From positions 1-64,000 of the forward strand of contig CAZNIP010000004.1 of assembly GCA_964573115.1 (NCBI GenBank): 64,000 bases of DNA, given 5' to 3'. Each line of letters opens with the position of its first letter. Within the stretch, counting starts at the first letter, position 1. The translations under genes and the position numbers were made by a program. Source of the DNA: CAYOID01 sp964573115. Lineage in GTDB: Bacteria > Desulfobacterota > Desulfovibrionia > Desulfovibrionales > Desulfothermaceae. This document shows, in pieces, positions 7,445-15,026 of the stretch. The notes under the pieces are model-generated. The model saw nothing but the letters and a program-made list of their open reading frames with translations. It ran no database searches and was not told where the DNA came from.

Positions 7445-8347
7445 TCAAACCCCTCTCTGAAGGAGGACCAGACCGGTGAGCGCAGCGTAGACGCCCAGGG
7501 ATCCCAAAAAGGTCAGCCTGGCAGCCTGCTCCGCCCTGCCCGACATCAAGGGCAGGCCAAGAAAGAGGGCTGCGGCGCAGGCCGGGAGCACCACCCCGGC
7601 CCACAGCGGAGGCAGGTGCTTGAGCATCTCCTGGAGTCCGAGGAAGAACCAGGGCCCGGAGGCCTCATGAATCTCGGCCTCCGGAGGCAGAGCCAGGGGC
7701 ATGGGAATCATGATGGCCCCCAGGGCGCAGACCAGGAGCGCCACAGTCATGTAACGGACTCGGGGGAGCCAGGACCGGATATGGTTCTTCAGCAGCACCA
7801 GGAGGAGAAGCGGCAGCAGCCAGCAGTGCCAGAGGTATGGCGGAAAAAAGAAGTCCTGGCCGCTCCCGATGAGGAGGCGGGCCAGAGTTTCCCCCGCCAG
7901 GGGGATGGAGCTGGAGAGATTCTGCAGGATGGTGCCGGCCAGGATCCCCTCCTTGTCCCCTTTGAGCACAAAGCCGGTGAACAGGAGAAGCAGGGCCAGG
8001 GCCGAAGCCAGCCAGAGACGGGCCCATTCAGTCAGGGAAACCACCCGGTGGTTGCGGCGCAGGAAGTGGTCCAGGACATGGAGCAGGGTCAGGACCACGC
8101 AGGCCTCTCCGGACAGGAAATGGAGCCTTCGAAAGAACCACCCGAAGGGGATGCGGGTGGTGATGCTCTCCACCCGGGCAAAGACATCCCCCCAGGGGTG
8201 AAACTGAAAGGCCAGAATGAGCCCGGACCCGAGACAGAAGATGCCTGTGGCCAGGGCCATGCGCGGCAGTACCGGGCTGATCCGCCTGTGATCCTTGATC
8301 AAGGCTGCTGCTTTGCCAAAGACAGAACGGGTATGAAATGTCATCAC
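7445..8347 (-). CDS. Cytochrome b/b6-like membrane subunit
   Basis: 300 aa, strongly hydrophobic with six to seven predicted membrane helices. Two His pairs suit bis-His ligation of two b haems: one pair in RLHFLSGEACVVLTLLHVLDH and one in WHCW...KNH, where the two His have 14 residues between them. The length exceeds a b6-only protein, so part of subunit IV seems fused. Together with the Rieske gene it forms a bc1/b6f-like quinol oxidoreductase core in the cytoplasmic membrane, but cytochrome c1/f is replaced by multihaem cytochromes. It is 145 bp from the Rieske gene, a gap holding a repeat element. Confidence 0.85.
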   Translation of the reverse strand: MMTFHTRSVFGKAAALIKDHRRISPVLPRMALATGIFCLGSGLILAFQFHPWGDVFARVESITTRIPFGWFFRRLHFLSGEACVVLTLLHVLDHFLRRNHRVVSLTEWARLWLASALALLLLFTGFVLKGDKEGILAGTILQNLSSSIPLAGETLARLLIGSGQDFFFPPYLWHCWLLPLLLLVLLKNHIRSWLPRVRYMTVALLVCALGAIMIPMPLALPPEAEIHEASGPWFFLGLQEMLKHLPPLWAGVVLPACAAALFLGLPLMSGRAEQAARLTFLGSLGVYAALTGLVLLQRGV

Positions 8348-8365
8348 AGGCGTTCAGATTTCGGG

Positions 8366-8470
8366 TGTCAGCCCTGCCTCTGGCCTGGGCTGACAGGTTC
8401 AGGGTTCAAGGTTGAGGAGGGGAAAGTTCCCGACGTGACCAGCAGGATCTCGACTCGGCCAGGTTGATCA
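8366..8470 (+). repeat. Repeat family A, copy 1 (hairpin plus GA-rich tail)
   Basis: It starts with TGTCAGCCC / GGGCTGACA (8366-8395), continues as a GA-rich stretch (GGTTCAAGGTTGAGGAGGGG) and ends in TTGATCA. Copies with the same order lie at 22696-22807 (same strand) and 49402-49513 (opposite strand). This copy sits inside the cytochrome operon, between the Rieske and cytochrome b genes. Confidence 0.65.
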
Positions 8471-8475
8471 GCCAA

Positions 8476-8501
8476 GAAACTTGACTCCAGAATCAAGTTT
8501 C
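8476..8501 (-). terminator. Hairpin overlapping the Rieske stop codon
   Basis: GAAACTTGA and TCAAGTTTC form a 9-bp stem with an 8-base loop. The TGA of the Rieske gene lies in the right arm. It is directly followed on the plus strand by GTTTCATACGAG, a 12-mer that recurs in intergenic hairpins of this window. It may partly uncouple the Rieske and cytochrome b genes. Confidence 0.5.
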
Positions 8502-8909
8502 ATACGAGCCCCTGACGGGCAGAATGACCTCCAGGTCACCACTGTCAAGCCTTTGCGATTCAAGGACGGCCAGATCGGACCTGGCCGGGCCCCTGAGGCG
8601 CTTGCCCTGCAGGTCGTAGGCGCTCCCGTGGCAGGGGCAGACAAACTCTTTTTCAGCCTCATTGAAGTGGACCCAGCATCCCAGGTGGGTGCACCTGGCG
8701 GACAGGGCCTGCAGGGATTCCCCCTTGGGAATCAGGATGGCCCCGTCCCGACTGGCGAAGGGAGACAGCTCCGGGGCGGGGAACACGACCCGGCGGACGG
8801 TGCGCTCCTGCCAGGTGACAAAGCGCAGGATGGGCCAGCCCCAGAAAGCCAGCCCGGCAGCCCAGACGGTCGAGCCCAGGAGCCATTGCAGGAAGCGCTG
8901 CCTGGTCAT
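8493..8909 (-). CDS. Rieske [2Fe-2S] protein
   Basis: 138 aa: N-terminal membrane anchor (about residues 8-28), then a Rieske domain with both ligand boxes, CTHLGC and CPCHGS, each giving one Cys and one His ligand to the cluster. The start is the ATG overlapping the stop of the upstream cytochrome gene (ATGA, four bases shared), which fits tight translational coupling. It would accept electrons from quinol oxidation at cytochrome b and pass them to the adjacent multihaem cytochromes. Confidence 0.93.
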   Translation of the reverse strand: MTRQRFLQWLLGSTVWAAGLAFWGWPILRFVTWQERTVRRVVFPAPELSPFASRDGAILIPKGESLQALSARCTHLGCWVHFNEAEKEFVCPCHGSAYDLQGKRLRGPARSDLAVLESQRLDSGDLEVILPVRGSYET

Positions 8910-10786
8910 GAGTCGTCTTCCCTCTGCTGCAAGCGGTTCGAACGGGCTCGCGGGACCTGTTCGGCGGCCAGGCCTTTCGAACCCGGGGTCTGCTTCAGGC
9001 CGGGGCCCAGGGACTCCAGGAGGCCTTGCTTCTGTTTGAAAAACCTTTGTCCGTATCCGGAGCCGGGTTCCAGGAGCCGATCCCGTTCCCGGGGGTTCAA
9101 AAGCCGCATCCCGGGCACGGCCGGGGGGCTGGGGCGCAGCAGATCGAAATCCGGCCCGGCCTCGAGCTCCCCGTCCCAGGCCAGGCCAAGCCCCGCTGCA
9201 ACGGGGTTCCGATGGCAGGTTTCGCAGGGCCGGCCCTGACTGCCGGTGGTGTGGGGAACAGAAGGCATGAAGGCCCATCCAGGGGCTTGCCCGTCGCCCC
9301 GAACGGGGATCTCGCTGTCCAGGAGCACCCTGCCTGCTCGATCCACATAGGAGACCTGATACTGGTGCAGAGGCCTCATCAGGCTGATGCGATTCTGATG
9401 GTCAACTCCCAGGACCCTGTTTTCCCACCTCCTGAACCGGTAGCCTTTGAGCCACAGCCCTGTCGTTGTTTCTCCAGTGAGGAGGTCCCGGGAGGTCGGT
9501 GAACCTTCCGGATCTGCCAGGAGCCTGTTCAGTTCGGTCAACAGCCCGGGGTCGCCCTGTCTGGTCAGGTACGTCCAGACGCGAAAATCCCCGCCGTCCT
9601 GTCGCTGCAGGCTCAACCCGTAGTCATGGCCGATCCACCTGGCATGGCAGCTGCTGCAGCGCAGCCGTGAATGGACTGCGGGGTCGTGAGAGGGGCTCGT
9701 GGCACGGAAAATCGGCAGCAGCCTGTTCCTGCCCTGGCGGTCCTGGAAAGACCATGTTCCGTTCCGGTTCTGGAGACCCTCCACCTCGGGGTTCGGTCCG
9801 GCGTCGGAGAACCCGCCGTGGCAGTCCTGGCAGGTTGTACCCGGACTGTCCAGGGCAAAGGCGGCTCGGTGCCCATCCCCCATGACATCCTGCTTGTGGT
9901 GGCAGTCCAGGCAGCTCATGCCCCTTTCCTGATGGACGTCCCTGGCCAGGACATGAAAGGCCCCCTGCGGCATGTCGCGGACCGGGACCTCCCCCAAAAC
10001 GGCTTCCTGGAAAAAGGAGTCGTAGTCCCGCTCAAACAGGCCGTGGCCATCCGAGCCAATGGAGTTGGGGCGATGGCACTTCAGGCATTGGGCGTCAGGA
10101 ATGTCGGCTGTCAGGCCATGAACCCTGGGGTGGCCCGCGCTGGAGCGGTCGATGGACTGGTCGTTCCCGCGATAGCGGCCGTCAGCCGCATACGGCACGT
10201 GGCAGGCGGCGCAACCCCTGGCCCTGTAGGGCGGGTTCCCTGCAGCACCCACCGCACTGACGTGGCACTGCAGACACTTGCGCCGCAGGAGGTCGTCCAC
10301 CAGGTCCTCGGGTTCTGCCGGGTCTGGAGGACTGTGCGGAAGGGGCTCGAGGGCCCCTCCGGCCCCGTAAACAGCGGGGACAGCCGAGGCCTGGGCCCCG
10401 AAAAGGAACCTGGTCTGGTTGATCATTCCAGCCAGGGTGAGGTGCAGGCTGGTCTGAAACGTCTCCACGTCGTCCTGGTGGCACTGGCCGCAGACCTGTT
10501 CGGCCGAGGCCATCCGCGAAGGGTTTTCAAGGATCGGCGAATGATCGTCCAGCGGCCGGCCGCGATCCTGGCGAAGGAGATGGCAGACCGGGCAGCCGAA
10601 AGTGTGTCCGGAGCCTGGGGATTCGACACCTCGATGGCAGGACAGGCAATCCTGAAAGTCGTGCTCCGGGCTCTTCAGACAGCCTGTCCCGGCGGCGAGA
10701 AGGGTCAGGAGCAGAAGCCCTGCCCGAATGACACCTGATTGGAGAACGGTCTCACACCTCCACGACGAATCGTTCCGTTTCCTCAT
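8906..10786 (-). CDS. Decahaem c-type cytochrome
   Basis: 626 aa with ten CxxCH motifs (CLSCH, CPVCH, CGQCH, CLQCH, CAACH, CLKCH, CLDCH, CQDCH, CSSCH, CETCH). A hydrophobic segment (about 20-36) ends in AAGTGC, so it may be a lipoprotein, although the lipobox is imperfect. The only in-frame ATG overlaps the YedE gene by 35 bp. The C-terminal part (PHTTGSQGRPCETCHRNP) parallels the operon's other multihaem cytochrome. It likely takes the place of cytochrome c1 in a Rieske/cytochrome b complex (inference). Confidence 0.88.
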   Translation of the reverse strand: MRKRNDSSWRCETVLQSGVIRAGLLLLTLLAAGTGCLKSPEHDFQDCLSCHRGVESPGSGHTFGCPVCHLLRQDRGRPLDDHSPILENPSRMASAEQVCGQCHQDDVETFQTSLHLTLAGMINQTRFLFGAQASAVPAVYGAGGALEPLPHSPPDPAEPEDLVDDLLRRKCLQCHVSAVGAAGNPPYRARGCAACHVPYAADGRYRGNDQSIDRSSAGHPRVHGLTADIPDAQCLKCHRPNSIGSDGHGLFERDYDSFFQEAVLGEVPVRDMPQGAFHVLARDVHQERGMSCLDCHHKQDVMGDGHRAAFALDSPGTTCQDCHGGFSDAGPNPEVEGLQNRNGTWSFQDRQGRNRLLPIFRATSPSHDPAVHSRLRCSSCHARWIGHDYGLSLQRQDGGDFRVWTYLTRQGDPGLLTELNRLLADPEGSPTSRDLLTGETTTGLWLKGYRFRRWENRVLGVDHQNRISLMRPLHQYQVSYVDRAGRVLLDSEIPVRGDGQAPGWAFMPSVPHTTGSQGRPCETCHRNPVAAGLGLAWDGELEAGPDFDLLRPSPPAVPGMRLLNPRERDRLLEPGSGYGQRFFKQKQGLLESLGPGLKQTPGSKGLAAEQVPRARSNRLQQREDDS

Positions 10787-11948
10787 TCCAGGTCACCAGC
10801 ACGTACCAGATCGCCATGAGCAGGGACACGGCCACGATGGTCCCCTGATAGCCGAGAATGTCAGGGAGGAAAACTTCGAAGCCCACAATCCGCTGCATCA
10901 GCTCGGAAGCATCGATCCAGGCACGGACCAGGGAGTTGGACAGAGCAAAGAAGACCAGGGCGAGCATGAGCTTGACCTGACCCTCAACGGCCCGCCAGGC
11001 CGTCCCGCTGCCGCAGCCGCCGGTGACGAGCATCCCGAAACCGAAGATGAAGCCGCCGATGAGGGCCCCGAACCCGAAGTTGGCCGTCACGTACGTGGTT
11101 TCCATTCTCAGGCCGACCCACTTCAGGGTGGCGAACCCGAGCATGCTGATCAGAATGCTGACGATGACCGTCCTGGTGACCTCTCCGTCGCCAGTCATGA
11201 ACGGCTCCCTGAAGCAGCGGGCAAAGCAGAGCCTGGACCGGTGCAGGACAAAGCCGAAGCCCAGGCCGCAAAGCAGCAGGCCGCCAACGAAGATGTACCC
11301 GTAAAACGTGTACACCTCGGAGGCGATGAAGGCCAGGACGATGAGCGCCGCCCCAATCCAGGGCTGGATTCTCTTCCAGTTGAAGCGTGACTGCTTGAGC
11401 CTCGGGATGTCGGTTTTCCCGCTCCCAAGAGTGATGTTTTCCATTTCCCAGTACAGGTATTTCAACCCTGCCCAGGCACCGAGCATGAGCCCGGCCATCA
11501 TCACGAAGCCGCTCAGGGACAGGGCGCTGATGGCGGTGTAGAACCCACCGACATTGCACCCCCCCGCCAGGGCGGCCCCTGTTCCGAGGAGCAGTCCCCC
11601 CACCACCGCCTTGATGCCCTCCAGAAGGGGCGGGACGCGAATGGCGAACTGACCTGCCAGGAGAGCGGCCGCCAGGGCTCCGACCATCAGGCCGAGCGTC
11701 AGAATGGAGTTCGTGGAGACCAGGGCTGAATAGGGCTGCTCTGCATACATTCCCAGGCTGTAAAAGAACCAGTCCGCCCAGTTGCGCAGTCCGCCGACAA
11801 CCCCCCAGGGCCTGTCCCAGGCAAAAGTGATCACGGAGAGGATCCCCACCAGGACCCCGCCGGTCATCATGGGCCACGGCTGGACAAAGACCTTGTCCCA
11901 GGCCTGCTTGACCACCTTGATGAAGACGCTTGTGTTCTGGCTCATCAT
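10752..11948 (-). CDS. YeeE/YedE-family sulfur-compound permease
   Basis: 398 aa with many membrane helices. Conserved Cys motifs ALAGGCNVG and VTGGCGSGTAW are the substrate-path cysteines known for YeeE/YedE thiosulfate transporters; a third site is SRLCFARC. Family role: uptake of thiosulfate or related sulfur compounds through the inner membrane. GGAG lies close before two adjacent ATGs, and the second (11945) is better spaced. It sits 12 bp after a haem/rhodanese protein and just before the cytochromes, coupling sulfur import to electron transfer. Together with tusA and dsrE-like genes it makes a YTD-type gene set. Confidence 0.92.
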   Translation of the reverse strand: MMSQNTSVFIKVVKQAWDKVFVQPWPMMTGGVLVGILSVITFAWDRPWGVVGGLRNWADWFFYSLGMYAEQPYSALVSTNSILTLGLMVGALAAALLAGQFAIRVPPLLEGIKAVVGGLLLGTGAALAGGCNVGGFYTAISALSLSGFVMMAGLMLGAWAGLKYLYWEMENITLGSGKTDIPRLKQSRFNWKRIQPWIGAALIVLAFIASEVYTFYGYIFVGGLLLCGLGFGFVLHRSRLCFARCFREPFMTGDGEVTRTVIVSILISMLGFATLKWVGLRMETTYVTANFGFGALIGGFIFGFGMLVTGGCGSGTAWRAVEGQVKLMLALVFFALSNSLVRAWIDASELMQRIVGFEVFLPDILGYQGTIVAVSLLMAIWYVLVTWNEETERFVVEV

Positions 11949-11960
11949 GCACTCCTTTCC

Positions 11961-13637
11961 TCAGCAGCCCTCGTCTTCTTTTGAAAACAGCCCGGTCGCC
12001 TGTCCTCCGGGTTCAGTGACCGGGACGTCAGGTGCGCCAATGCAGCTTGGGTCGTCTTCAGCGCGATCAGCCAGGGCGAAGACCACGGCCATGTCGTAGG
12101 AGCGCCAGGCCAGCTTCGAGGTCGGGTCGGCCAGAATGGCTTTCCAGAAGAGCTTCTTGGCTTCCTGGTACCTTCGGCGTTCAAAGGCTGTCTGACCGTG
12201 ACGGATCATCCTGGCGCAGAGCTCCGAATCCGGGGTGGAGACCTCGATGTCGGTTTCGGCCAGGGTTTCCAGGTCAGCTGTGTCCCCGGCAAGCTCCACA
12301 GTGGTTCCCAGGTAGACCTGCTTGCCCACGATATCGATGTTGTCGTTGTAAAAGCGGGCATCATGCCCGGCCTTCTTGAGCATGTTGTAGGCCATTTCAG
12401 CCCGCATGCCGGTGGCACAGTGGGCGACGATCTCCTTGTTTTCGGGAAGCTCGTTTTGGCGCATCTGAAGCTCGTCCAGAGGAATGTTCACGGATGGCGG
12501 CAGGGAACCGGCAGCCACTTCATTCGGGGACCGAACATCGAGGATCAGGATGTCTTCGGGGTTCTCCTCAATGATTCTGGCGAACTCACCTGTGGAGATC
12601 TCTCCCGGCAGAGGCTGGGGTGCGTACGCGATCTTCGACACTGGTGCGCCCTGCTTGACCTCCCTTCCGGAGTCAGCCCAGCCCTGATAGCCGTCTTCGA
12701 GGATCGAGACGTTTTTGTAGCCCCAGGAGCGGATGGTGGTGACAGCAGGCTTGAGCCGATTCAGGTCAGTGGCTGTGGAATAGAGGATGATCGGGGCTTC
12801 CCGGTCCAGGGGGAACCCGCTTTTCCGGTCAGCAATGTCCTCCAGAGGGATGGACACCGCATCAGGGATGTAGCCCTGACCTGCCTGCCTGGTATCGATG
12901 AGCACGTAGTTGCCTCTCCTCTTCGTCAGGTAGGTCCCGGTGGTCAGGAGGACATTCCCCTTCTTTTTCCACCCCGGGGCGCCGTCGTGGTAGACTTTCA
13001 CCCTGGTGTAGCCCCACTGCTCGGCCATCTGGGAGGCCATCGGGCTCAGTGTGCAGTGGTTCCCGCCGCAGTAGAAAACGAGGAGCACATCTTTGCTGTC
13101 CGGGAGTTCGGAGCGCATGGTGTGCATGGAGCTGAAGGGGATGGACACGGAGGTGGGGATGTGGGCTTCATGAAAGCGAAGCCCGGGTCTGGAGTCCACG
13201 AGCAGGTAAGGCTCCCCAGATTCGCCGGCCACGAGGCGTTCGACGTCTTCTGTGGTGGCCAGCTGCTCTCTGGGAATTTCAATGGGAGGCATGGTCCAGA
13301 TTTCATCTGCCAGCAGATCCTCGGTTTGCTGCCGGAGCCTGATTTTGATGGGCACCTTCGGGGCCAGCTCAGCAGCCAGGTTCAGCGTCGTGGCCTGGTC
13401 ATACTTGACCATGTGGGTTTCTGGACCCACCTTGACCTGGATGGTTCTGGCCTTTTGGGACCGTTTGACGAAGCTTCCGGCAATAACCCCCTGTTCCTGC
13501 TTGTACTCTCCATGACAGCGCAGACACTGCTTGGACACCATGCTCTGCACCGGACGTTCAGCCCCAGTCGCCGCAAGGCTTGTGACGATGAGCAGGCTGG
13601 CAACGAGCGGGACACCGATTTTGAATGGCTGATGCAT
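11961..13637 (-). CDS. Exported triple-rhodanese protein with one c-type haem and TPR-like tail
   Basis: 558 aa from the ATG that follows GGAGG. Signal peptide (about 1-25), a CLRCH haem-binding site near residue 38, then three rhodanese-like domains. Domain 1 has Cys in VFYCGGNHC, domain 2 has Ser at the active site (ILYSTATD, probably inactive), and domain 3 has Cys in VAHCATGMRAE. The tail from about 485 has TPR-like helices (AFERRRYQEAKKLFWKAI). It should act in the periplasm on sulfane sulfur, with the haem handling electrons. It is the first gene of the operon, 49 bp from a sigma-54 promoter. A haem plus three rhodaneses is an unusual fusion. Confidence 0.85.
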   Translation of the reverse strand: MHQPFKIGVPLVASLLIVTSLAATGAERPVQSMVSKQCLRCHGEYKQEQGVIAGSFVKRSQKARTIQVKVGPETHMVKYDQATTLNLAAELAPKVPIKIRLRQQTEDLLADEIWTMPPIEIPREQLATTEDVERLVAGESGEPYLLVDSRPGLRFHEAHIPTSVSIPFSSMHTMRSELPDSKDVLLVFYCGGNHCTLSPMASQMAEQWGYTRVKVYHDGAPGWKKKGNVLLTTGTYLTKRRGNYVLIDTRQAGQGYIPDAVSIPLEDIADRKSGFPLDREAPIILYSTATDLNRLKPAVTTIRSWGYKNVSILEDGYQGWADSGREVKQGAPVSKIAYAPQPLPGEISTGEFARIIEENPEDILILDVRSPNEVAAGSLPPSVNIPLDELQMRQNELPENKEIVAHCATGMRAEMAYNMLKKAGHDARFYNDNIDIVGKQVYLGTTVELAGDTADLETLAETDIEVSTPDSELCARMIRHGQTAFERRRYQEAKKLFWKAILADPTSKLAWRSYDMAVVFALADRAEDDPSCIGAPDVPVTEPGGQATGLFSKEDEGC

Positions 13638-13685
13638 GTCTTTGACCTCCGGCCTTGGTGTGCTCAACACGTCATTCAGGAATGA

Positions 13686-13701
13686 AGCAAATACAGGGCC
13701 A
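13686..13701 (-). promoter_or_regulatory. Sigma-54 promoter of the rhodanese-YedE-cytochrome operon
   Basis: On the minus strand TGGCCCTGTATTTGCT matches TGGCACG-N4-TTGCW at nearly every conserved base with correct GG-N10-GC spacing. It is 49 bp upstream of the first gene. Enhancer-like TTGAAC/GTTCA sites lie about 100 bp further upstream. Confidence 0.8.
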
Positions 13702-13764
13702 CATCAAAATGAATAGAACATTCTGAATTTATTTTATATTATGGCATGTCCATCAGAGTCTCTG

Positions 13765-13825
13765 TTCACGAAGTGTTTCGATGACTGACATTTTGAACTC
13801 ATGTTCACATTCTTGTTCATGCAGC
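13765..13825. promoter_or_regulatory. Shared enhancer region between divergent sigma-54 promoters
   Basis: This AT-richer stretch holds TGAAC-TCAT-GTTCA (13794-13807) plus further GTTCA half-sites (CTGTTCACG near 13771, CTTGTTCATG near 13812). It is about 100 bp from the minus-strand promoter and 70-80 bp from the plus-strand promoter at 13875. The motif resembles the palindrome next to EBP1. The rest of the 371-bp gap between the flanking genes shows no other feature. Confidence 0.55.
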
Positions 13826-13874
13826 CTGGAACAGGGGCTGAAAACGCTTCTCGTTCCGCCCTGCTCCGATGATC

Positions 13875-13890
13875 TGGCCTTTTTTTTGCT
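13875..13890 (+). promoter_or_regulatory. Sigma-54 promoter of the OsmC/DsrE genes
   Basis: TGGCCTTTTTTTTGCT has GG and GC exactly 10 bases apart and the TTGCT box intact. It would give a leader of about 110 nt before the OsmC gene. It is divergent from the promoter at 13686-13701 and shares its enhancer region. Confidence 0.7.
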
Positions 13891-14008
13891 TCAGACCATC
13901 AGGAGTCATGGCCCTTGACCATCGCGAGACGCCGGAGGCAGGCATGACCTCCCTGAACGTGACGTCTGAACCAGTTGTATCATGAAAACGCCTTGAGGAG
14001 AACAAGCC

Positions 14009-14410
14009 ATGCTTGAAATGGAGATGTCGTTTCCCGGAGGAATGCGGGTCGATGCCGAGTTTAAGGGCTTCAGGGTCAGCACGGATCAACCCCTGGACGA
14101 AGGCGGCCACGGCTCGGCACCCGAGCCGTACGACCTTTTCGTGGCCTCCCTGGCCACCTGTGCCGGGGTCTATGTTGTGTCGTTCTGTCAGGAGAGGAAC
14201 ATTCCCACACAGGACCTGAAAATGCGGCTGACCGCGGAAAAGAACGACCAGACCAAGCTGTTTGAGAAGATCACCCTGTTCATCACTCTGCCGGCCGAGT
14301 TCCCGGACAGATACGTCCGGGCGGTCCAGAAGGCGGCCGGGCTGTGCACGGTCAAAAGGAGCTTGACCGAGCCTCCGGAATTTGAAACCGTGATCACAAA
14401 TGGAGTGTGA
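14009..14410 (+). CDS. OsmC-family thiol peroxidase-like protein
   Basis: 133 aa. OsmC/YhfA fold with GGHGSAPEPYDLFVASLATCAG and VVSFCQERNI; C51 and C60 are the paired family cysteines, and a third Cys lies near 115. Family members reduce organic hydroperoxides or act on persulfides. The ATG follows GAGGAG with eight-base spacing. It is the first gene after a sigma-54 promoter divergent from the sulfur operon, so handling of reactive sulfur species is more likely here than general osmotic stress (inference). Confidence 0.85.
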   Translation: MLEMEMSFPGGMRVDAEFKGFRVSTDQPLDEGGHGSAPEPYDLFVASLATCAGVYVVSFCQERNIPTQDLKMRLTAEKNDQTKLFEKITLFITLPAEFPDRYVRAVQKAAGLCTVKRSLTEPPEFETVITNGV

Positions 14411-14426
14411 ATCCGGTCGTCATGGT

Positions 14427-14535
14427 CTTGTATGAAACTTCGGAAGAGAGAACCCCTCAGCCTTCGGCAGCTCCCCTGAGTACAGGGGAGCAGTAAGAGG
14501 AGCAGCCTCGAAAGTTTCTGCCTTGATCAAACCGG
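14427..14535 (+). repeat. Repeat family B, copy 1
   Basis: Begins with CTTGTATGAAAC, then GAACCCCTCAGCC, a CTCCCCTGAGTACAGGGGAG hairpin, CCTCGAAAGTTTCTGCC and TGATCAAACCGG. Copies at 22811-22920 and 49232-49413 share order and orientation. It lies between the OsmC and DsrE-like genes and has no coding look. Confidence 0.7.
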
Positions 14536-14606
14536 TTCATGAGAGCCGGCGGCCGCGTTGACCAGAGGTGAAAAGCTCAAACCGCATCAATGAGGAGGTC
14601 GCGCTC

Positions 14607-14969
14607 ATGTCCAAGATGTACTTCATCATCTCCAAAGGCTTTGAAAAGGCCGGCGGGGCTACCCGGGCCATGCAGTTCGCCGCCTTTGCTGCTGAACAGG
14701 GCAGCGAGGTCGAGGTGGCCTTGATCGACGATGCCATCCACTGGGCCCAGATCGGGATGGCCGAAGGGATCCGGGCCTCCACCGGGGAGCACATGCTGGA
14801 CATGATCCAGAAACTGGCCGCGGCCAACGGCAAGCTCCTGGTCTGCAAGGCCTGCGCGGACAAGCGCTACATCGGCCCGGACGAGCTCATCGACAATGCG
14901 GTCATCGCCGGGGCAGGGGAGATCGTCCAAAAGATGTGCGACCCTGAGAACAAGGTCGTCTCCTTTTAG
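14607..14969 (+). CDS. DsrE-family sulfur-relay protein
   Basis: 120 aa from the ATG preceded by GAGGAGG. DsrE-like pattern: N-terminal strand MYFIISKGFEKAGGATRAMQFA, central EVEVALIDDA, and the VCKACADKR motif with C80 and C83, where persulfide forms in this subfamily; C111 is near the end. It probably exchanges sulfur with TusA or rhodanese partners. Cotranscription with OsmC from the sigma-54 promoter is possible, but a repeat element lies between them. It is convergent with EBP2. Confidence 0.82.
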   Translation: MSKMYFIISKGFEKAGGATRAMQFAAFAAEQGSEVEVALIDDAIHWAQIGMAEGIRASTGEHMLDMIQKLAAANGKLLVCKACADKRYIGPDELIDNAVIAGAGEIVQKMCDPENKVVSF

Positions 14970-15026
14970 TGTCCCCAGCCATTCCCTTGTCTTCACGGGG
15001 CCGAGCCAGGATGCGGCCCCGTGAGG

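Noticed and set aside
12198..13685. 495-codon plus-strand ORF opposite the triple-rhodanese gene
   Set aside because: Antisense shadow: the minus strand has a signal peptide, haem site and rhodanese motifs, and the plus strand has none.
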